64,000 bases of DNA. Origin: Kribbella jejuensis (lineage in GTDB: Bacteria > Actinomycetota > Actinomycetes > Propionibacteriales > Kribbellaceae). A program made the position numbers and the translations under genes. The DNA is taken from assembly GCF_006715085.1 (NCBI RefSeq), contig NZ_VFMM01000004.1, forward strand, positions 434,001-498,000, written 5' to 3'. Each line of letters opens with the position of its first letter. The stretch's first letter is position 1. This document shows, in pieces, positions 56,264 through 64,000 of this stretch. The notes beneath the pieces are model-generated. The model was not told where the DNA came from and made no database searches. It worked only from the letters and a program-made list of their open reading frames with translations.

Positions 56264-58032
56264 GCCTTGTCCCTCCCGTCGGTGTCGGTCCCGGCCTGCT
56301 CGACCAGGTGGTCAACCCTGCCCTGGTCCTCACCGGCGTCCAGCAGGTTGTCCTTGCCGGCCCGGTTGTCCGAGTACTCGGCGAGGGCCAGCTCGGCGTG
56401 GTGCAGGTCGAACGCGGGCGACTCCGAACGGATCCGGGGCAACCTCTCGAAGTTGTGCCGCGGCGGCGGGCAGCTGGTCGCCCACTCCAGCGACCGGCCC
56501 CAGCCCCACGGATCGTCGACGCCGACCAGCGGCGCCTTGCGCGACTTGTACACGTTGTAGAAGAACGGCAGCATCGACGCGCCCAGGATGAAGGCACCGA
56601 CGCTGGAGACCTCGTTCAGCGTGGTGAAGCCCTCGTTCGGCGCGTAGTCGGCGTACCGCCGGGGCATGCCCTCGACGCCCAGCCAGTGCTGCACCAGGAA
56701 CGTCGTGTGGAAGCCGATGAACAGCAGCCAGAAGTGCAGCTTGCCGAGCTTCTCGTCGAGCATCCGGCCGGTGAACTTCGGCCACCAGTAGTAGAACCCG
56801 GCGAACATCGCGAACACCACCGTGCCGAAGACGACGTAGTGGAAGTGCGCGACCACGAAGTACGAGTCGGACAGCTGGTAGTCCAGTGCCGGCGAGGCCA
56901 GGATGATGCCGGTCAGACCACCGAACAGGAAGGTGGTCAGGAAGCCCACCGACCAGAGCATCGGGGTGTCGAACGAGACCGAACCGCCCCAGATCGTGCC
57001 GATCCAGTTGAAGAACTTCACGCCGGTCGGGACCGCGATCAGGAACGTCATGAACGAGAAGAACGGCAGGTTCACCGCGCCGGTGACGAACATGTGGTGC
57101 GCCCACACCGCCACCGACAGCACCGCGATCCCGAGCGTCGCGCTGACCAGGCCGATGTAGCCGAAGACCGGCTTGCGGCTGAAGACCGGCAGGATCTCGG
57201 TGATGATGCCGAAGAACGGCAGCGCGATGATGTACACCTCGGGATGGCCGAAGAACCAGAACAGGTGTTGCCAGAGTATTGGTCCGCCGTTGGCCGCGTC
57301 GAAGACATGGGCCCCGAGTGTTCGATCCGCCTCCAGCACCAGCAGCGCCGCCGCCAGGATCGGGAACGCGATCAGCACCAGGATCGACGTGACCAGGATG
57401 TTCCAGGTGAAGATCGGCATCCGGAACATCGTCATACCCGGGGCGCGCATGGTGATGATCGTGGTGATGAAGTTGACCGCACCCAGGATCGTGCCCAGAC
57501 CGGCCATCCACAGACCCATGATCCACAGGTCGCCACCGACGCCCGGCGAACGGACCGCGTTCGACAGCGGGGCGTAGGCGAACCAGCCGAAGTCGGCCGC
57601 GCCGCCCGGAGTGAAGAAGCCGCTGATCGTGATCAGGCCGCCGAACAGGAACAGCCAGTAACTGAACATGTTCAGCCGCGGGAACGCGACGTCCGGGGCG
57701 CCGATCTGGATCGGCATGATCTCGTTCGCGAAGCCGACGAACAGCGGGGTCGCGAACAGCAGCAGCATGATCGTGCCGTGCATCGTGAAGAGCTGGTTGT
57801 AGACCTCCTCGTTCACGATCTGCAGGCCCGGCTTGGCGAGCTCGGCGCGGATCAGCAGCGCCATCACACCGCCGATCAGGAAGAACGCGAACGACGTGAT
57901 CAGGTACAGGTGCCCGATCAGCTTGTGGTCGGTCGTGGTCAGGTACTTGACCAGCAACTGGCCCTTGCTGCGCCGCCTCGGCAACGTGGTGGTGCTACCG
58001 ATGGCACCGGTGCGCTCGGCGAAGTCGGTCAC
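56260..58032 (-). CDS. ctaD: Cytochrome c oxidase subunit I
   Basis: A 590-residue, twelve-helix protein. Haem a ligands His85 (FTMHGTIML) and His398 region (VVAHFHYVVFG), haem a3 ligand His396, CuB ligands His263 in FGHPEVYIIALP with Tyr267 crosslink partner, and His312-His313 in WAHHMFVTG. It reduces oxygen and pumps protons. GTG at 58032 overlaps the ctaC stop (GTGA). The tail has about 40 extra hydrophilic residues. Confidence 0.96.
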   Translation of the reverse strand: MTDFAERTGAIGSTTTLPRRRSKGQLLVKYLTTTDHKLIGHLYLITSFAFFLIGGVMALLIRAELAKPGLQIVNEEVYNQLFTMHGTIMLLLFATPLFVGFANEIMPIQIGAPDVAFPRLNMFSYWLFLFGGLITISGFFTPGGAADFGWFAYAPLSNAVRSPGVGGDLWIMGLWMAGLGTILGAVNFITTIITMRAPGMTMFRMPIFTWNILVTSILVLIAFPILAAALLVLEADRTLGAHVFDAANGGPILWQHLFWFFGHPEVYIIALPFFGIITEILPVFSRKPVFGYIGLVSATLGIAVLSVAVWAHHMFVTGAVNLPFFSFMTFLIAVPTGVKFFNWIGTIWGGSVSFDTPMLWSVGFLTTFLFGGLTGIILASPALDYQLSDSYFVVAHFHYVVFGTVVFAMFAGFYYWWPKFTGRMLDEKLGKLHFWLLFIGFHTTFLVQHWLGVEGMPRRYADYAPNEGFTTLNEVSSVGAFILGASMLPFFYNVYKSRKAPLVGVDDPWGWGRSLEWATSCPPPRHNFERLPRIRSESPAFDLHHAELALAEYSDNRAGKDNLLDAGEDQGRVDHLVEQAGTDTDGRDKA

Positions 58033-58916
58033 TTCTGGCCCTCCCCTGTACCGGGAATGGTGGTGGCGTCGGCGCCACCGGTTGCGGCTCCGGTCTGGCC
58101 CTTGGCGGCCAGTTCCTTCAGGTGTGCGTCGTACTCGTCCCGGCTGACCACCTTGACGGTGAACACCATCCGGCTGTGGTAGAGCCCGCAGAGCTCGGCG
58201 CACTTACCGGCGAAGGTGCCGGTCTTGGTCGGGGTGAGCTCGAACTTGTTGGTCCGGCCCGGGATGACGTCGAGCTTGAAGTAGAACGACGGCACCCAGA
58301 AGGAGTGGATGACGTCCGGCGAGGTCAGGTCGAAGTGCACCGACTCGTTCACCGGCAGCCACAGCGTGGCGGGCTTGTCCAGCGTGCCGGTCTCCCAGAC
58401 GCCCTGCTGCCCGTCGACGGTGTCCTTGTAGTTGAAGGTCCACTGCCACTGCTGGCCCACCACGTTCACGGTGTGCTGCGGGTTGGCGTCCATCTTCGTG
58501 ACCTGGTTGCCGTGCTCGACGGTGTAGAAGAAGAGCACGCCGATGATCGCGAACGGCGCCAAGGTGTAGAGCACCTCGAGCGGCAGGTTGTACCGCACCT
58601 GCCGGGGGGCGTTCTCATTGCGCTTGCGGTACCGCACGCTGACCCAGAGGATCAGGCCCCAGACCATCACGCCGACGATCAGGGCGGCGGTCCAGGCACC
58701 GATCCAGAGGCTGCGGATCGCCTCGGTCCGGTCCGATGCGCCCTCGGGCAGACCGAGTCGCTTCCACTGCTCAGTGGTCGCCGACGAACAACCGGTCAGC
58801 AGTGTGGTGCCGAGCACCACCGCCGCACCGACCAGCAGGCGTCGCTTCGCCGGACGTGTGGCGCCGGCAGAACTTGCCGGTCGCTCCTCCACTCCGGGCG
58901 TGCCGTTCGAACCCAC
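58029..58916 (-). CDS. ctaC: Cytochrome c oxidase subunit II (CuA lipoprotein)
   Basis: A 295-residue protein. The GTG at 58916 is preceded by GGAAAGG; an open frame to 59288 is a shadow over the next gene. A lipoprotein-like signal VGAAVVLGTTLLTGCSSA comes first, then two membrane helices and a cupredoxin domain. The CuA ligands are in CAELCGLYHSRM (Cys239, Cys243, His247, Met250) with the first His in DVIHSFWVP; the aromatic GQQWQWTFNY entry site is intact. It accepts electrons from QcrC. Confidence 0.95.
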   Translation of the reverse strand: MGSNGTPGVEERPASSAGATRPAKRRLLVGAAVVLGTTLLTGCSSATTEQWKRLGLPEGASDRTEAIRSLWIGAWTAALIVGVMVWGLILWVSVRYRKRNENAPRQVRYNLPLEVLYTLAPFAIIGVLFFYTVEHGNQVTKMDANPQHTVNVVGQQWQWTFNYKDTVDGQQGVWETGTLDKPATLWLPVNESVHFDLTSPDVIHSFWVPSFYFKLDVIPGRTNKFELTPTKTGTFAGKCAELCGLYHSRMVFTVKVVSRDEYDAHLKELAAKGQTGAATGGADATTIPGTGEGQK

Positions 58917-58997
58917 GGGGCGCCTTTCCCTTCCCAAGTGAGACTGACGACCAAACACTACTGGACACCCTTCGGCGTCCTGCGCATAGGTAGGGCT

Positions 58998-59003
58998 TAG
59001 CGT
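58998..59003 (+). promoter_or_regulatory. -10 for the leaderless cysteine desulfurase gene
   Basis: TAGCGT, seven bases before GTG 59011. No Shine-Dalgarno precedes that start. Confidence 0.5.
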
Positions 59004-59010
59004 TTCCCGT

Positions 59011-60126
59011 GTGAGCGAGCGTGCGTATCTGGACGCCGCGTCGGCCGAGCCGATGCACCCCGCCGCGCGGGAAATGTTGCTGTCGGCAGTGGATTCCGGA
59101 TGGGCCGATCCGGTGCGCCTGCACCACGAGGGCGGGACCGCGAGGCTGTTGCTGGACAACGCCCGCGCGGTGCTCGCGGACGCAGTCGGCGTCCGGCCGG
59201 ACGAGCTGTACCTGACCACGTCCGGTACGGCCGCGATCCAGGCGGGACTGGCCGCCGTACGAGCTGCCCGCCGTCGCGCCGGCACCACGGTTGTCCACAG
59301 CGCGGTCGAGCATTCCGCCGTTCTGCACAGTGCTGGCTCGGATGGTGTTGAGGTCGGGGTGGACGTGCAGGGCCGAGTGGATCAGGAGGCGTTCAAGGAC
59401 GCCGTACGGCGACCTGGCGTGGGGGTGGCTGCTGTTCAGTCCGCCAACCACGAAGTCGGTACCAGGCAACCGATCGCTGCGATCGCTCAGGACTGTGGCG
59501 ACGTACCGCTCTTTGTGGATGCCTCGGCTTCTGTAGGGCACGACGCCGTACCGGACGGGTGGTCGGTGCTGGCCGCGAGCGCGCACAAGTGGGGCGGTCC
59601 CGCCGGGGTCGGGCTGCTGGCAGTGCGGAAAGGTACGCGGATCGCTCCCGGCTGGCCGATGGACGAGAGAGAGGACGGCCTCTCCCCCGGGTTCCCGAAT
59701 GTGCCGAACGCGCTGGCTGCGGCCGCGGCGTTGCAGGCGCGGCTGGCCGAGGCCGAGGAACTCGACAAGCAGCAGAGAACGTGGATCGATGAGGTACGGC
59801 GTCGTGTGGCCGCGGACATCGCCGACGTCGAGGTAGTCGGCGATCCGGAGGACCGCCTGCCGCACATCCTGACGTTCTCGTGTCTCTATGTGGACGGGGA
59901 GGCGCTGGTGACCGCCCTGGATGCGGAGGGGTTTGCTGTCTCCAGCGGATCCGCCTGTACCTCCAGTACGTTGCGGCCGTCGCACGTGCTGGCGGCGATG
60001 GGCGTGCTGACCCACGGGAACGTCCGGGTCTCGCTCAGCCGGGAGACGACGTACGCCGAGATCGACAGGTTCTGCCGGGTCCTGCCTGGGATTGTGGGGC
60101 GGATCCGGGCCGAGGTGGGCATGTGA
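59011..60126 (+). CDS. Cysteine desulfurase (NifS/IscS-like, class V aminotransferase)
   Basis: A 371-residue PLP enzyme. The PLP Lys is in SAHKWGGPAG, the cofactor His in SANHEVG, and the catalytic Cys in SSGSACTSSTLRPSHVL, so it should remove sulfur from cysteine as a persulfide. It is followed by a TusA-like gene with a GTGA overlap, which suggests that the sulfur goes to TusA rather than to Fe-S scaffold proteins; no iscU or sufU is nearby. GTG at 59011 is leaderless. Divergent from ctaC. Confidence 0.9.
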   Translation: MSERAYLDAASAEPMHPAAREMLLSAVDSGWADPVRLHHEGGTARLLLDNARAVLADAVGVRPDELYLTTSGTAAIQAGLAAVRAARRRAGTTVVHSAVEHSAVLHSAGSDGVEVGVDVQGRVDQEAFKDAVRRPGVGVAAVQSANHEVGTRQPIAAIAQDCGDVPLFVDASASVGHDAVPDGWSVLAASAHKWGGPAGVGLLAVRKGTRIAPGWPMDEREDGLSPGFPNVPNALAAAAALQARLAEAEELDKQQRTWIDEVRRRVAADIADVEVVGDPEDRLPHILTFSCLYVDGEALVTALDAEGFAVSSGSACTSSTLRPSHVLAAMGVLTHGNVRVSLSRETTYAEIDRFCRVLPGIVGRIRAEVGM

Positions 60127-60335
60127 ACGTCGAACTGGACTGCCGCGGGCTGCTCTGCCCACTCCCCGTGATCAAACTGGCCAAGACGCTACCGACCGTT
60201 GCCATCGGCGACACAGTCACCGTGCTTGCAGACGACCCCGCCGCAGCCACCGACATCCCCGCATGGTGCCGTATGCGCACTCAGGACCTCGTGTCAGCCA
60301 CACAAAACCAGTACGTCGTACAGCGGCTCAGCTGA
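60123..60335 (+). CDS. TusA-like sulfurtransferase
   Basis: A 70-residue protein with the family signature LDCRGLLCPLPVIKLAKTL, where the Cys of CPxP (residue 12) carries persulfide. GTG at 60123 overlaps the stop of the cysteine desulfurase gene. It is the probable acceptor of sulfur from that enzyme, then donating it to tRNA thiolation, molybdopterin or other pathways. Length is normal. Confidence 0.9.
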   Translation: MNVELDCRGLLCPLPVIKLAKTLPTVAIGDTVTVLADDPAAATDIPAWCRMRTQDLVSATQNQYVVQRLS

Positions 60336-60347
60336 CCGCTGTATGGA

Positions 60348-60353
60348 TACCGT
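60348..60353 (+). promoter_or_regulatory. -10 for the sirtuin gene
   Basis: TACCGT, seven bases before GTG 60361. It supports this start over ATG 60343. Confidence 0.4.
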
Positions 60354-60360
60354 CGGGGGT

Positions 60361-61083
60361 GTGATCGACGCTGAGCGGATTGCTGTGCTGACTGGAGCGG
60401 GTGTGTCCACTGCCTCCGGGATTCCTGACTTTCGGGGGCCGGAGGGGGTTTGGACCAAGAACCCGGGGGCGGAGGCGATGTTCGATATCGACGAGTACGT
60501 CGCCAGCCGGGAGGTCCGGGTGGCGGCCTGGAAGCACCGGCTCGCCGTGCCGGTCTGGACGCTCGAGCCGAACCCGGGCCACCTGGCCCTCGTCGAGCTG
60601 GAGAGGCAAGGCCGCCTGACCGGGCTGATCACCCAGAACGTCGACGGGCTCCACCAGAAGGCCGGGTCATCGCCGGAGCTGGTCCACGAGTTGCACGGCA
60701 CGGTCTGGCACGTCGACTGCCTGCAGTGCGGGCGGCGCCTTCCGATGGCCGACGTACTCCCCAGGCTCGAGGCCGGGGACGAGGACCCGGCCTGCGAGGC
60801 GTGTGGCGGCATTCTGAAATCAGCGACGGTCTCCTTCGGTCAGTCGCTCGACAGGACGGTCCTGGACCGAGCCGTGGCGGCCACCGAGGCAGCAGACCTG
60901 TTCCTGGCGGTCGGTACGTCTCTTCAGGTCTACCCAGCCGCGGGTCTGTGTGACCTCGCGCTGAACTCCGGCAAGCCGCTGGTCATCCTGAATGCGCAGC
61001 CGACGCCGTACGACGAGCATGCGACGACGGTGCTCCGTACGCCGATCGAGACGACGCTCCCGGACCTCGTGACCTTACCGTGA
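60361..61083 (+). CDS. cobB: Sir2-type NAD-dependent protein deacylase
   Basis: A 240-residue sirtuin. NAD site TGAGVSTASGIPDFRGPEG (residues 11-29), TQNVDGLH (91-98), catalytic His112 in HELHG, zinc ligands CLQC (120, 123) and CEAC (145, 148), and GTSLQVYPAAGL. It removes acyl groups from lysines, with acetyl-CoA synthetase a classical target. The Tyr/Arg pair of class III desuccinylases is not clearly present. GTG at 60361 is favoured; ATG at 60343 is in frame. The 72 bases after the gene hold no terminator that I can see. Confidence 0.9.
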   Translation: MIDAERIAVLTGAGVSTASGIPDFRGPEGVWTKNPGAEAMFDIDEYVASREVRVAAWKHRLAVPVWTLEPNPGHLALVELERQGRLTGLITQNVDGLHQKAGSSPELVHELHGTVWHVDCLQCGRRLPMADVLPRLEAGDEDPACEACGGILKSATVSFGQSLDRTVLDRAVAATEAADLFLAVGTSLQVYPAAGLCDLALNSGKPLVILNAQPTPYDEHATTVLRTPIETTLPDLVTLP

Positions 61084-61155
61084 CCTGCGAGCCCTCCTCA
61101 GACTAAAAACCGACCGCTACCGTCCCCGGCATCAGATGGCGGGGAGGGGTGCGTG

Positions 61156-64000
61156 ATGCGCGGGTTCAGGCGTTGGACGGCAGGTTTCACCGCGGCCGCG
61201 GTGGTGCTGCTCGGACTGGGTACTCCGACACAGGCTCCGGCAGCAGCCGCGGCGGAGCGGGTGATCACGCTCGCGGGGTCGCTGCAGAGCGAGCTGGGCT
61301 GTCCGGGTGACTGGGACCCGGGCTGCGACGCGACGAGTCTCGGTACGAGCGCGCCGTACACGAAGGTGTTCGACGTACCGGCCGGGTCGTACGAGTACAA
61401 GGTCACGGTCAACAAGAGCTGGGACGAGAACTACGGCGCCGGCGGTGTGCTGAACGGCCAGAACATCCCGCTACGGATCGAAGGCCCGGCGAAGCTCGAG
61501 TTCAGCTACAACGACACCAGCCACCTGGTGACGGTGAAACCGGTCGACCTGGCCGGCCCGACCGTGACGGCGGCCGACAGGACGCTCGCGACGCCGAGCC
61601 TGCGGCAGGGCCTCACCAAGGAACGCTTCTACTTCCTGATGGCGGACCGGTTCGCGAACGGCGACACGTCGAACGATGCCGGTGGCCTCACCGGCGACCG
61701 GCTGCAGACCGGCCTCGACCCGACCGACAAGGGCTTCTACCACGGTGGCGACCTGGCCGGTGTGATCCAGAAGCTCGACTACATCAAGTCCCTCGGTACG
61801 ACGGCCATCTGGCTGACGCCCTCGTTCAAGAACCGCCCGGTGCAGGGCTCCGGTGCGGACGTGAGCGCCGGGTACCACGGCTACTGGATCACCGACTTCA
61901 CCCGGATCGACCCGCATCTGGGCACCAACGCGGACATGAAGCGGCTGATCGACCTCGCGCACCGCAAGGGCATGAAGGTCTTCTTCGACATCATCACCAA
62001 CCACACCGCGGACGTGATCGACTACCAGTCCGGCAACCACGGCTACATCTCCAAGGCCACCTCGCCGTACAAGGATGCCCAGGGCAACGTCTTCGACGAC
62101 AAGCAGTACGCGGCCGGCGACACGTTCCCGCAGCTCGACCCGAACACCTCGTTCCCGAACGTGCCGATCTTCCACTCCAAGGCCGACGAGACCGTGAAGG
62201 TGCCGGCCTGGCTGAACGACCCGACGCTGTACCACAACCGCGGCGACTCCACGTTCGCCGGCGAGAGCGCGGAGTACGGCGACTTCTCCGGCCTCGACGA
62301 CCTGTTCACCGAGCAGCCGAAGGTCCGCGACGGGATGATCGACGTCTACAAGACCTGGGCCGAGTTCGGCATCGACGGCTTCCGGATCGACACCGTCAAG
62401 CACGTCAACATCGAGTTCTGGCAGAAGTTCTCGCCGGCGATCCTGGCCGCGGCCCGCGGCGCGGGCGCGAAGAACTTCTTCATGTTCGGCGAGGTGTTCG
62501 ACGCGAACCCGCAGTTCATGTCGACGTACACGACCAAGGGCGACCTGCAGGCGACGCTGGACTTCGGGTTCCAGCAGAACGCGGTGGCGTACGCGAAGGG
62601 CGACTCGAGCACCAAGCTTCAGGACTTCTACGCGGACGACGACTACTACACCGACACGGACTCGAACGCCTACGAGCTGCCCACGTTCCTCGGTAACCAC
62701 GACATGGGTCGTGTGGGCACGTTCTTGAAGCAGGGTGGCGCGTCAGGTCAGGAGCTGCTCTCACGAGACGAGCTGGCGCATTCCTTGATGTACCTGACGC
62801 GCGGGCAGCCCGTTGTCTACTACGGCGACGAGCAGGGCTTCACCGGTCCGGGCGGGGACAAGGACGCGCGGCAGGACATGTTCGCGACCAAGACCGCCGA
62901 CTACCAGGACGACGAGGTCGTCGACGGTACGGGTACGACGACGATCGGCAGCAAGGACCGGTACGACGTCAACGCCCCGATGTACAAGCACATCGCAGCG
63001 CTGGCGCAGCTGCGGGCGAAGTACCCTGCGCTGTCCGACGGGCGCCAGGTGAACAGGTACGCGTCCAACAACATCGGGCTGTACGCGTTCAGTCGGCTGG
63101 GCAGCGACAACGTCGAGTATCTCGTGGTGGCGAACAACTCCAAGACGGCGGCGTCCGCGACCGTACCGACGTACGGGCAGAACACGTGGTTCAAGCCTGT
63201 CTACGGCCTTTCTCGTTCGATCAAGACCGACCGTGAAGGCAGGGTCTCCGTCAGCCAGGGTCCGCTGTCCGTGACCGTGTACCAGGCTCAGTCGAAGGTC
63301 CCGCCGCGCGCCAAGGCGCCCAACGTCTACATGAGCTCGCCTGAGCTCGGCGCGACCGTCGGTGGACGCGCGGAGATCGCCGCAGCGGTCCCTGAGAACA
63401 CCCCGGCCACTGTGACGTTCGGCTACCGTCCCGTGGGTACGACGGAGTGGAAGCGGCTCGGGTCCGACGACAACGCGCCGTACCGGGTGTTCCAGGACGT
63501 CAGCGGGCTGCCCAAGGGCACGCTGCTCGAGTACCGCGCCGTGCTGCGTGACGGATCCGGCAACTACTCGGTGTCCGGCTCGTACGGCGTTGTCGGTGAC
63601 GCTGCCGCACCGGGTGGTGGCGGCGGTTCCACCGGACCGGTCGTCCAGCCGGCCAACGTGTCCGTGCCGGGTGACCACAACACCGAGATGGGCTGCGCAG
63701 CGGACTGGGCGCCGGACTGCGACCAGGCACAGCTGAAGCTGGACCCGAACGACAAGGTGTGGAAGGGCACGTACACGCTCCCGGCTGGTGAGCACGCCTA
63801 CAAGGCGGCCATCAACAAGACCTGGGACGTCAACTACGGAGCCGGTGGTGTGCAGAACGGCGCCAACATCTCCTACACCGCACCGACCGGACCAGTCACC
63901 TTCTACTACGAGCACGGGCGGCACTACGTCACGTCGAGTGCGCAGGGGCCGATCATCACCGCGCCGGGTTCGTACCAGAAGGCACTGGGCTGCTCGGCCG
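61156..64000 (+). CDS. Secreted amylopullulanase (GH13 with X25 modules), 5' part
   Basis: The frame is open to the right edge (948 codons). ATG at 61156 follows GGGGAGGGG and begins a signal peptide (TAGFTAAAVVLLGLG core). A starch-binding X25 module (SELGCPGDWDPGC, YEYKVTVNKSWDENYGAGG) comes first. The GH13 barrel has FFDIITNHT, GFRIDTVKHV (nucleophile Asp412), FMFGEVFD (acid/base Glu446) and LGNHDMGR (Asp516). A beta-domain and Ig-like segment follow, then a second X25 (MGCAADWAPDC) near residue 840 and the start of another (KALGCSA). Streptomyces enzymes of this layout continue with a pullulanase domain, so a bifunctional alpha-amylase/pullulanase of about 1800 residues is expected. Confidence 0.9.
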   Translation, partial: MRGFRRWTAGFTAAAVVLLGLGTPTQAPAAAAAERVITLAGSLQSELGCPGDWDPGCDATSLGTSAPYTKVFDVPAGSYEYKVTVNKSWDENYGAGGVLNGQNIPLRIEGPAKLEFSYNDTSHLVTVKPVDLAGPTVTAADRTLATPSLRQGLTKERFYFLMADRFANGDTSNDAGGLTGDRLQTGLDPTDKGFYHGGDLAGVIQKLDYIKSLGTTAIWLTPSFKNRPVQGSGADVSAGYHGYWITDFTRIDPHLGTNADMKRLIDLAHRKGMKVFFDIITNHTADVIDYQSGNHGYISKATSPYKDAQGNVFDDKQYAAGDTFPQLDPNTSFPNVPIFHSKADETVKVPAWLNDPTLYHNRGDSTFAGESAEYGDFSGLDDLFTEQPKVRDGMIDVYKTWAEFGIDGFRIDTVKHVNIEFWQKFSPAILAAARGAGAKNFFMFGEVFDANPQFMSTYTTKGDLQATLDFGFQQNAVAYAKGDSSTKLQDFYADDDYYTDTDSNAYELPTFLGNHDMGRVGTFLKQGGASGQELLSRDELAHSLMYLTRGQPVVYYGDEQGFTGPGGDKDARQDMFATKTADYQDDEVVDGTGTTTIGSKDRYDVNAPMYKHIAALAQLRAKYPALSDGRQVNRYASNNIGLYAFSRLGSDNVEYLVVANNSKTAASATVPTYGQNTWFKPVYGLSRSIKTDREGRVSVSQGPLSVTVYQAQSKVPPRAKAPNVYMSSPELGATVGGRAEIAAAVPENTPATVTFGYRPVGTTEWKRLGSDDNAPYRVFQDVSGLPKGTLLEYRAVLRDGSGNYSVSGSYGVVGDAAAPGGGGGSTGPVVQPANVSVPGDHNTEMGCAADWAPDCDQAQLKLDPNDKVWKGTYTLPAGEHAYKAAINKTWDVNYGAGGVQNGANISYTAPTGPVTFYYEHGRHYVTSSAQGPIITAPGSYQKALGCSA

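Noticed and set aside
58917..59288. N-terminal extension of ctaC
   Set aside because: Antisense to the cysteine desulfurase gene; the GTG at 58916 has GGAAAGG and directly starts the lipoprotein signal region.
61098..61415. 105-codon minus-strand frame upstream of the amylopullulanase
   Set aside because: Overlaps the signal peptide and X25 module of the plus-strand gene; no ribosome site or domain.

Overview
High-GC actinomycete chromosome. Coding is dense and reads strongly actinobacterial: many GTG and TTG starts, start/stop overlaps of the ATGA and GTGA type, a supercomplex-type qcrC with two haem motifs, and a glucokinase-fadD-trpD-qcr-cta neighbourhood that recalls the Streptomyces arrangement. 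Together with the amylopullulanase and sugar-uptake genes it fits a Kribbella/Nocardioidaceae-like soil organism, but the genus is an inference. No rRNA, tRNA, transposase, phage gene or CRISPR array was seen, and no gap without a gene exceeds 300 bases.

Layout. 1-5.8 kb: the 3' end of an enoyl-CoA hydratase gene faces a tightly packed minus-strand operon (double-SRPBCC protein, ArsA-like ATPase, small Cys protein, two tandem ROK glucokinases, EEP phosphatase/nuclease). 5.9-15.2 kb: acyl-CoA synthetase, a two-gene ABC exporter translationally linked to a NarL-type two-component pair, a large secreted subtilase and a STAS protein. 15.2-22.5 kb: a sugar utilisation locus with importer, six-hairpin glycosidase, alpha-galactosidase-like enzyme and LacI regulator; two LacI-type operators sit on the divergent promoters. 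22.4-28 kb: LysR/SDR and MFS/ArsR-like divergent pairs, a membrane protein and an EamA exporter. 28-34.7 kb: a catalytic-domain-only alanyl-tRNA synthetase paralogue behind an Ala-rich leader ORF and several hairpins, then a mannosyltransferase-like gene, two gluzincin proteases and an NlpC/P60 hydrolase with a structured leader. 34.7-39.7 kb: NYN-domain protein, exonuclease/UvrC-like fusion, NTF2-like, XRE and stand-alone Lrp-domain genes. 39.7-46.3 kb: two giant low-complexity single-pass membrane proteins with related extracytoplasmic ends. 46.3-59 kb: trpD, receiver-like protein, and the respiratory genes ctaG, ctaE-qcrC-qcrA-qcrB and ctaC-ctaD-ctaF, the latter two blocks separated by a MarR/hydrolase pair and an L,D-transpeptidase. 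59-64 kb: cysteine desulfurase plus TusA, a sirtuin and a truncated secreted amylopullulanase.

A recurring theme is leaderless transcription: a TANNNT hexamer lies 6-7 bases upstream of the start codon of many genes. In several places the leaderless ORF is instead a very short one whose stop overlaps the next gene's start. The most interesting case is an alanine-rich leader ORF, followed by mutually exclusive hairpins and a ribosome-site-masking hairpin, in front of the alanyl-tRNA synthetase paralogue; this looks like an undescribed alanine- or tRNA-Ala-responsive attenuation device.
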